Positions 16,359 through 18,045 of a stretch of DNA of 18,045 bases are shown in pieces. How positions within the stretch are numbered: position 1 is the first letter of the stretch; each line of letters starts with the position of its first letter. The stretch spans positions 1-18,045 of the forward strand of contig SLAU01000249.1 in assembly GCA_007126675.1 (NCBI GenBank), in the 5' to 3' direction. The DNA is from Balneolaceae bacterium (GTDB taxonomy: Bacteria > Bacteroidota > Rhodothermia > Balneolales > Balneolaceae). The notes beneath the pieces are model-generated. The model did not search any database, had not been told where the DNA came from, and saw nothing but the letters and a program-made list of their open reading frames with translations. Made by a program: the position numbers and the translations under genes.

Positions 16359-17762
16359 ATGAATAAACCTGATAACCATGTATTAAGTTTCAGAGAAAAA
16401 GCTGCCTATGGATTAGGAGATTTTGCTTCATCAATGTTCTGGAAGCTTTTTTCTTTATTTCTTTTGTTTTTTTACACAGATGTTTTTGGCATATCAGCTG
16501 CTGCAGTTGGAACAATGTTTTTGGTTACTCGCGTATGGGATGCTGCCAATGATCCTATTATGGGTATAATTTGTGACAGGACTGAGTCAAGATGGGGGAA
16601 GTTCCGGCCATACCTGTTGTTTGTTGCTGTTCCTTTTGCAATAATTGGAATACTAACCTTTAGTACACCTGACTTAAGTTCAACCGGGAAATTGGTGTAT
16701 GCCTATATCACTTATTCATTGATGATGATGGTATATACTGCTGTGAATGTTCCCTATGCATCACTTATGGGTGTAATGAGCAACAGACCTGATCAGCGAA
16801 CCGCATTAGCCAGCTATCGCTTTATAGGTGCATTTTCAGGCGGCCTGTTGGTTACTGCAACCGCAACTTATTTGATTGATTATTTTGGTGGCGGTACTGA
16901 AAGTGCTTTTGGTTATCAGGTAACCGTAGGTATTTATGCTGTTTTAGCTGCAATACTATTTATATTTACATTTTTGGGAACTAAAGAGAGGCTTAAGCCA
17001 TCGGTAAAAAAAAATAAGTTAAAAAGTGACCTGAAAGATATTATATCGAACAAGCCATGGTTTATAATGCTTGGCGCTGCCATCTCAGTTTTGGTATTTA
17101 ATTCGCTTCGGGAAGGGGCAATGCTTTTCTATTTCAGGTACTACATACAAGACCAAAGTGTATTGTATTTTGGTGAATTGAGCTATTCTGTTTTGGTGTC
17201 AGCTTATATGTCTATCTGGTTGATTTCAAACATGATTGGAGTATTATTTGCAAAGCCGGTATCAGCAAAAATCGGTAAAAAAACTACTTTTAAGTGGGCA
17301 ATGATTTTATCTGCACTATTCAGTTTTATCTTGTTTTTTGCTCAACCAGATCAAATAATTTTCATCTTTCTTTTAAATATTCTGATTGGTATAACTGCAG
17401 GTATAGTACTTCCTCTAATCTGGTCTATGTATGCAGATATTGCGGATTATTCTGAATGGAAAACGGGAAGAAGAGCTACTGGCCTCATATTTTCTTCATC
17501 ATCAATGTCTCAAAAATTTGGCTGGACAATCGGTGGGGCTATCAGTGGTTGGTTCTTGGCAGCTTTTGGTTACCAGGCTAATGTTGCACAAACTGATACT
17601 GCCTTATTAGGTATACGCCTGATGATAAGTGTACTGGCCGGAATAGGAGCGCTATTTGCAGTAGTATTTATCTACTTCTATAAATTAGATGATGACCAAA
17701 TGGATGAAATAGTTGATGATTTAAAAGAAATGCGAGAAGAAGGAGAGATGGATGTTTCCTGA
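16359..17762 (+). CDS. GPH-family (MFS) sugar:cation symporter, probable mannobiose/mannosylglucose importer
   Basis: This 467-residue inner-membrane protein has about 12 hydrophobic segments and the glycoside-pentoside-hexuronide symporter layout. GLGDFASSMFW is in TM1, RVWDAANDPIMG (58-69) in TM2 with Asp61 and Asp65 matching the cation-binding aspartates of MelB, and DRTESRWGKFRPYLL (73-87) forms the family cytoplasmic loop. NVPYASLMGV follows in TM4, and the WSMYADIADYSEWKTGRRATG segment (about 363-383) is a typical GPH loop. It closes the cytoplasmic module, 42 bp after the epimerase, and would carry the disaccharide from periplasm to cytosol with Na+ or H+. The C-terminal tail is acidic (DDDQMDEIVDDL and on). 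Substrate is inferred only from neighbours. Confidence 0.92.
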   Translation: MNKPDNHVLSFREKAAYGLGDFASSMFWKLFSLFLLFFYTDVFGISAAAVGTMFLVTRVWDAANDPIMGIICDRTESRWGKFRPYLLFVAVPFAIIGILTFSTPDLSSTGKLVYAYITYSLMMMVYTAVNVPYASLMGVMSNRPDQRTALASYRFIGAFSGGLLVTATATYLIDYFGGGTESAFGYQVTVGIYAVLAAILFIFTFLGTKERLKPSVKKNKLKSDLKDIISNKPWFIMLGAAISVLVFNSLREGAMLFYFRYYIQDQSVLYFGELSYSVLVSAYMSIWLISNMIGVLFAKPVSAKIGKKTTFKWAMILSALFSFILFFAQPDQIIFIFLLNILIGITAGIVLPLIWSMYADIADYSEWKTGRRATGLIFSSSSMSQKFGWTIGGAISGWFLAAFGYQANVAQTDTALLGIRLMISVLAGIGALFAVVFIYFYKLDDDQMDEIVDDLKEMREEGEMDVS

Positions 17763-17783
17763 AATGTGATCTCAAAATCTACT

Positions 17784-18045
17784 TCATCTTCCAAAATCAT
17801 CCGAAACTCTCACAATATCATTTTCATCTGAAGGATTATCCGGATCGGTATGTTTCCAGATTTCTGCAATTGCGGCCCAGCCTGTAAGCCCTACGAGCCT
17901 GTGGCGCTCTCCCTGTTTTAGTTGTATGAATTCTCCTTCAGAAAAGATTTCAACTTCTCCCTGTTCGTTTGTTTGGCTTCGTATAATTCCTGCTTCTCCT
18001 TCAATCACTTTCCAGATTTCTGCACGCCTGTGATGGTATTGCCAC
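17784..18045 (-). CDS. cupin of the mannose-6-phosphate isomerase type (5' end outside window)
   Basis: Read leftward from the window edge, the frame is open from 18044 and ends at TGA (17786-17784), giving about 86 C-terminal residues. It has no start codon inside the window; a GTG at 18008 is an internal Val. The fragment begins WQYHHRRAEIWKV, which is cupin motif 1 (metal-binding HH and Glu), continues VIEGEAG, then GERHRL (motif 2), and ends DIVRVSDDFGR. The DIVR-x-x-DD-x-GR ending is characteristic of the C-terminal cupin of type II phosphomannose isomerase/ManC proteins. It would interconvert mannose-6-phosphate and fructose-6-phosphate, or be a related sugar-nucleotide pathway enzyme. 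It is convergent with the symporter with a 21-bp gap, so it is a separate transcription unit, but it fits the fate of mannose-1-phosphate. Whether a pyrophosphorylase domain precedes it cannot be seen. Confidence 0.8.
   Translation of the reverse strand, partial: WQYHHRRAEIWKVIEGEAGIIRSQTNEQGEVEIFSEGEFIQLKQGERHRLVGLTGWAAIAEIWKHTDPDNPSDENDIVRVSDDFGR

Noticed and set aside
18006..18008. GTG as start codon of a 74-residue cupin
   Set aside because: The frame stays open to the window edge and the upstream residues (WQYHHRRAEIWK) include the metal-binding cupin motif 1, so the GTG is an internal valine of a truncated gene.
1..18045. Search for tRNA, rRNA, CRISPR arrays, transposases, integrases, phage genes or toxin-antitoxin pairs
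   Set aside because: None was seen; genes are densely packed metabolic and transport genes and the longest gene-free stretch is 290 bp (4813-5102).

Overview
The window reads as a complete beta-1,4-mannan (mannan or glucomannan) utilisation locus from an AT-rich member of the FCB group. SusC/SusD homologues, type IX secretion (T9SS) C-terminal domains with the NxPNPFNPTT signature, lipoproteins with short lipoboxes and the lack of strong Shine-Dalgarno sequences all point to Bacteroidota-like relatives. The exact PNPFNPTT form of the sorting domain, and a cellobiose 2-epimerase that recalls the Rhodothermus marinus enzyme, favour the Balneolota/Rhodothermota side. That placement is inference; there is no rRNA in the window.

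Layout. Positions 1-111 hold the tail of an unrelated gene, probably an outer-membrane protein. A ROK-family regulator (308-1546, +) follows an upstream region with two inverted repeats. Two genes then run leftward: a GH5-type glycosidase with a Tat-like leader (3670-4812) and a DUF5060/GH-A-clan glycosidase with a T9SS tail (1580-3571). A 290-bp divergent control region (4813-5102) carries a palindrome shared with the ROK upstream region, a candidate leftward promoter and a nested inverted repeat before susC. The rightward operon starts with SusC (5103-8144), SusD (8186-9664), a SusE-position lipoprotein (9686-10546), a lipoprotein DUF5060 glycosidase (10622-12361) and a two-repeat, apparently non-catalytic T9SS protein (12387-13748). 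Two hairpins in the 112-bp gap at 13749-13860 divide this envelope module from a cytoplasmic module: GH130 mannosylglucose phosphorylase (13861-15045), cellobiose 2-epimerase (15048-16316) and a GPH-type sugar:cation symporter (16359-17762). A convergent, edge-truncated cupin related to mannose-6-phosphate isomerases (17784-18045, -) ends the window.

How it works together (inference from family knowledge). Surface and periplasmic glycosidases cut mannan. SusC/D and the accessory binding proteins capture and import oligosaccharides. The symporter brings disaccharide, probably mannobiose, into the cytosol. The epimerase turns Man-beta-1,4-Man into Man-beta-1,4-Glc, and the GH130 enzyme phosphorolyses it to mannose-1-phosphate and glucose. 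The cupin may belong to the next steps of mannose-phosphate metabolism. The ROK protein, which lacks kinase-type catalytic and zinc residues, is the likely sugar-responsive regulator.

The chemistry is known. The least explained parts are the tandem-repeat T9SS protein, the paired DUF5060 enzymes sent to the surface by two different routes, the shared candidate operator, the structured region before susC and the attenuator-like hairpins before the phosphorylase.
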